Part shown: positions 32,631 to 34,214 of the stretch, in pieces | How the letters are laid out: the number at the start of each line of letters is the position of its first letter | Numbering within the stretch: the stretch's first letter is position 1 | Assembly (NCBI RefSeq): GCF_910578695.1 | Contig: NZ_CAJTQJ010000024.1 | Coordinates: 1 to 34,214, forward strand | Length of the DNA: 34,214 nucleotides | Source of the DNA: an uncultured Brachyspira sp. | GTDB taxonomy: Bacteria > Spirochaetota > Brachyspiria > Brachyspirales > Brachyspiraceae | Direction: 5' to 3' | Notes under the pieces: model-generated | The model's input: the letters and a program-made list of their open reading frames with translations, nothing else | Database searches by the model: none | Told to the model about the DNA's origin: nothing | Program-made: the position numbers and the translations under genes

Positions 32631-33071
32631 ATGAAAAAAATTATAGTTCTAGTTTTTATTATAGTTTTTAGCTTATCTTTGTTTTCTCAGCAGAAAAGAA
32701 CGCCTTTAATGGACGCTTTAGAAAGAAAGGATACTAAAAGAGCTATAGAGCTTATAAACTCAGGCGTTGATCTTAATACCAGAGACAGCAGAGGAGAAAC
32801 CCCGTTAATAGAAGCAGCAGAAGAGGGGCTTCCTGAAGTAGTAAAATTATTGATAAGTAAAAAAGTTAATTTGAATGATGTTAATAATAATAAAAGAACA
32901 GCTTTAATGAGAGCATCCAGCAGAGGATACGCTAATATAGTTAGTATTCTTGTAAATGCAGGTGCTGATATCAATATTAAAGATAAATACGGAAAAACAG
33001 CATTAAGCTATGCTTCTCAAAGAAATCATCAAAGTATAATAAAAATTTTAAAAGCTGCTGGTGCAAAGTGA
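32631..33071 (+). CDS. Exported ankyrin-repeat protein (tandem copy 2)
   Basis: 146 residues; signal peptide MKKIIVLVFIIVFSLSLFSQ then about four ankyrin repeats (DSRGETPLIEAAEEGLPEVV, NNKRTALMRASSRGYANIVS, KYGKTALSYASQRNHQSIIK) and the shared end LKAAGAK. It lies 43 bases after copy 1 with its own AAAGGAAG site, so the pair is probably one transcript arising by tandem duplication. Partner unknown. The convergent FkbM gene ends 46 bases downstream. Confidence 0.88.
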   Translation: MKKIIVLVFIIVFSLSLFSQQKRTPLMDALERKDTKRAIELINSGVDLNTRDSRGETPLIEAAEEGLPEVVKLLISKKVNLNDVNNNKRTALMRASSRGYANIVSILVNAGADINIKDKYGKTALSYASQRNHQSIIKILKAAGAK

Positions 33072-33117
33072 TTTTTTATTAAAATCAATAATTTTTATTT
33101 ATTATTATTAAAAAAAA

Positions 33118-33900
33118 TTAATCTTTTACGAAAGCTAAGTCATGATATCTATACATATCTATTAATAATCTATATCCTTTAGATTTCATATATTCTTTTA
33201 ATATTCCTTCTTTTTCATTATTTTCAACAATAATTAATTTTATATCATATTTATCAAAATCGATAGTTTTTAATATATTTAATTCAAAACCTTCTACATC
33301 TATTGATAATAAATCAACGGAATTAATATTTTTATAGTTATACATTAAATCATCAAATGTTATTGATTTTATATTTATGGAATTTTCATTGGATTCAGAT
33401 ATATCAACTTTTGCCATTAAACTATGTCCTTCATAGTTTACTAGTTTAACATTATCCATTTTTTTATCTAATATAGCACAATTATATAAATCGCAATTTC
33501 TATTTTTTTGTAATTGTTCATAAATTATTGGATTAGCTTCGACACAAATGCCAGACCATCCTAATTTTTCAAAAAAGTATGTGTTGCTAATTTTTATTCC
33601 GTCATTGGCGCCTATATCTATAAAAAAACCTTTTTTATTACCTGAGAATATTAAATATGATATAAAATCTTGTTCTATTTCTGATTGAAAATTAATATTT
33701 GTTTGTTTTTCTATATTTAATTTAGATTCATATAATTTTTTTCCAAAATCTAATACATCATTAAATTTTTCTAAATTCTTTTTATTATTATTAATTTTAG
33801 AAATATACATATATGATAATAAAATATTTCTTATATTATTTCTTAATTCTCTTTTAGGTATCCACCATACAATTTTATTTATTAATTCTTTATTTAACAT
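33118..33900 (-). CDS. FkbM-family methyltransferase
   Basis: A 260-residue SAM-dependent methyltransferase. The SAM motif FIDIGANDGIKISNTYFFEK (near residue 85), CVEANPIIYEQL, and SVDLLSIDVEGFELNILKTI are diagnostic for the FkbM domain. Such enzymes O-methylate sugars in polysaccharides or natural products. The N-terminal KIVWWIPKRELRNNIR stretch resembles a motif I associate with glycan-locus proteins, which suggests surface-glycan methylation (inference). The ATG has AAGGA 8 bases upstream and overlaps the end of a GT8 stub, so the two were likely co-translated. Confidence 0.88.
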   Translation of the reverse strand: MLNKELINKIVWWIPKRELRNNIRNILLSYMYISKINNNKKNLEKFNDVLDFGKKLYESKLNIEKQTNINFQSEIEQDFISYLIFSGNKKGFFIDIGANDGIKISNTYFFEKLGWSGICVEANPIIYEQLQKNRNCDLYNCAILDKKMDNVKLVNYEGHSLMAKVDISESNENSINIKSITFDDLMYNYKNINSVDLLSIDVEGFELNILKTIDFDKYDIKLIIVENNEKEGILKEYMKSKGYRLLIDMYRYHDLAFVKD

Positions 33901-34061
33901 TTTTGTATCCTTCTATTAATATTTTCTTTTGTTATTTTTCCGTCTATTAAATGAAATACTATTTCCTCATCTTCTAAACTATTTTTTAAAATTGATGCGA
34001 TAGCTGTACCCATATACGAAGCATAATTATTATCAGAAGCTAGACATATATTCATCTTCAT
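33894..34061 (-). pseudogene. Truncated family 8 glycosyltransferase (N-terminal stub)
   Basis: A 55-residue ORF, MKMNICLASDNNYASYMGTA followed by IASILKNSLEDEEIVFHLID and GKITKENINRRIQKC. This matches the first ~50 residues of GT8 (LgtC/WaaJ-like) enzymes: the nucleotide-sugar-binding strand, 'SDNNYA..MG.AI.SIL.NS' helix and 'FHLIDG.I...N' strand. The DXD motif and everything else are missing. AAGGG lies 6 bases before the ATG. The stop overlaps the fkbM-like start (ATGTTAA), so the remainder was probably lost in a deletion; the stub may now only couple translation to the methyltransferase. Confidence 0.7.
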
Positions 34062-34214
34062 ATATTACCCTTAATTTTGCTTAAAAGTAAGAATGCAAAA
34101 ATATATAATAAATATAGATTAGATTTTTTATTTTTTAAATAAATTTGGCTTGGCTTGGCTTGGCTTGGCTTGGCTTGGCTTGGCTTGGCTTGGCTTGGCT
34201 TGGCTTGGCTTGGC
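34060..34214 (-). other. Possible C-terminal end of a gene running through the GCCAA repeat
   Basis: On the minus strand one frame leaves the repeat as SQIYLKNKKSNLYLLYIF and continues AFLLLSKIKGNI to a TGA that overlaps the GT8 stub start as ATGA. The other two frames stop within 20 bases of the repeat. The ATGA overlap suggests a real upstream gene end, but the window ends inside the repeat, so this is tentative. Confidence 0.35.
34145..34214. repeat. Pentanucleotide repeat (TTGGC)x14 at window end
   Basis: Fourteen exact TTGGC copies (GCCAA on the minus strand) without interruption reach the last base, so the true length is unknown. At 60 % GC it contrasts sharply with the surrounding DNA. 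On the minus strand the repeat reads as Ala-Lys-Pro-Ser-Gln in every frame and is open in all three. Confidence 0.97.

Noticed and set aside
34145..34214. Telomere-like or adaptor sequence
   Set aside because: The chromosomes expected here have no such telomeres and the sequence is not one I know as an adaptor. A simple tandem repeat at a window or contig edge explains it, though an assembly artefact cannot be excluded.

Overview
The window is a stretch of a very AT-rich (by eye roughly 27 % GC) bacterial chromosome. The gene set fits an anaerobic, motile, LOS-bearing spirochete and most resembles Brachyspira. Pointers are kdsA, cheW, an rpoN-hpf-ptsN-hprK block, exported ankyrin-repeat proteins, LPP20-like secreted proteins, and AGGAG Shine-Dalgarno sites with occasional TTG starts. 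The genus is an inference; no 16S or other taxonomic marker is present.

Layout. (1) 1-2.5 kb: kdsA (KDO synthesis), then an intergenic array of five ~79 bp nested palindromes, then an SpsF-like cytidylyltransferase overlapping a GIY-YIG protein. (2) 2.5-8.5 kb: two overlapping BFD-like [2Fe-2S] mini-proteins, an HdeD-like membrane protein, rsmH plus an ftsL-like gene, and on the minus strand rpoN, hpf, ptsN and hprK, a nitrogen-PTS/sigma-54 block. (3) 8.5-13.6 kb: a 1096-residue DUF4132-type protein whose 3' end overlaps rpoN, a secreted LPP20-like protein and an exported ankyrin protein. (4) 13.6-19.7 kb: housekeeping genes (family 4 UDG, rarD-like, rpe, rnc on minus; cheW, rbfA, nrnA-like, rnhA on plus). 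(5) 20.1-22.6 kb: a coupled pair of peptide-type ABC permeases without ATPase or binding protein. (6) 22.6-30.7 kb: the most unusual region, a minus-strand cluster running from a truncated merR through four exported flavodoxins, two exported cyclophilin-fold proteins, a lipoprotein cupin, a lipoprotein double carboxymuconolactone-decarboxylase-like protein, a DUF4405 membrane protein and a quinone-reductase-like flavoprotein, with a divergent lysR. The cupin is preceded by a textbook MerR-type promoter (19 bp spacer with a dyad). (7) 30.8-34.2 kb: rsgA, a tandem pair of exported ankyrin genes, a FkbM methyltransferase, a GT8 glycosyltransferase stub, and 14 uninterrupted copies of TTGGC running off the window end.

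Intergenic DNA is notable. Several gaps (1054-1448, 16258-16439, 25823-26095, 29574-29683) are filled by nested-stem palindromic elements, some related to each other, generally lying between a stop codon or promoter and the ribosome binding site of the next gene. The best candidates for undescribed biology are the exported flavodoxin/cupin/CMD redox cluster with its MerR-type control, these nested palindrome families, and the pentanucleotide repeat beside surface-glycan genes.
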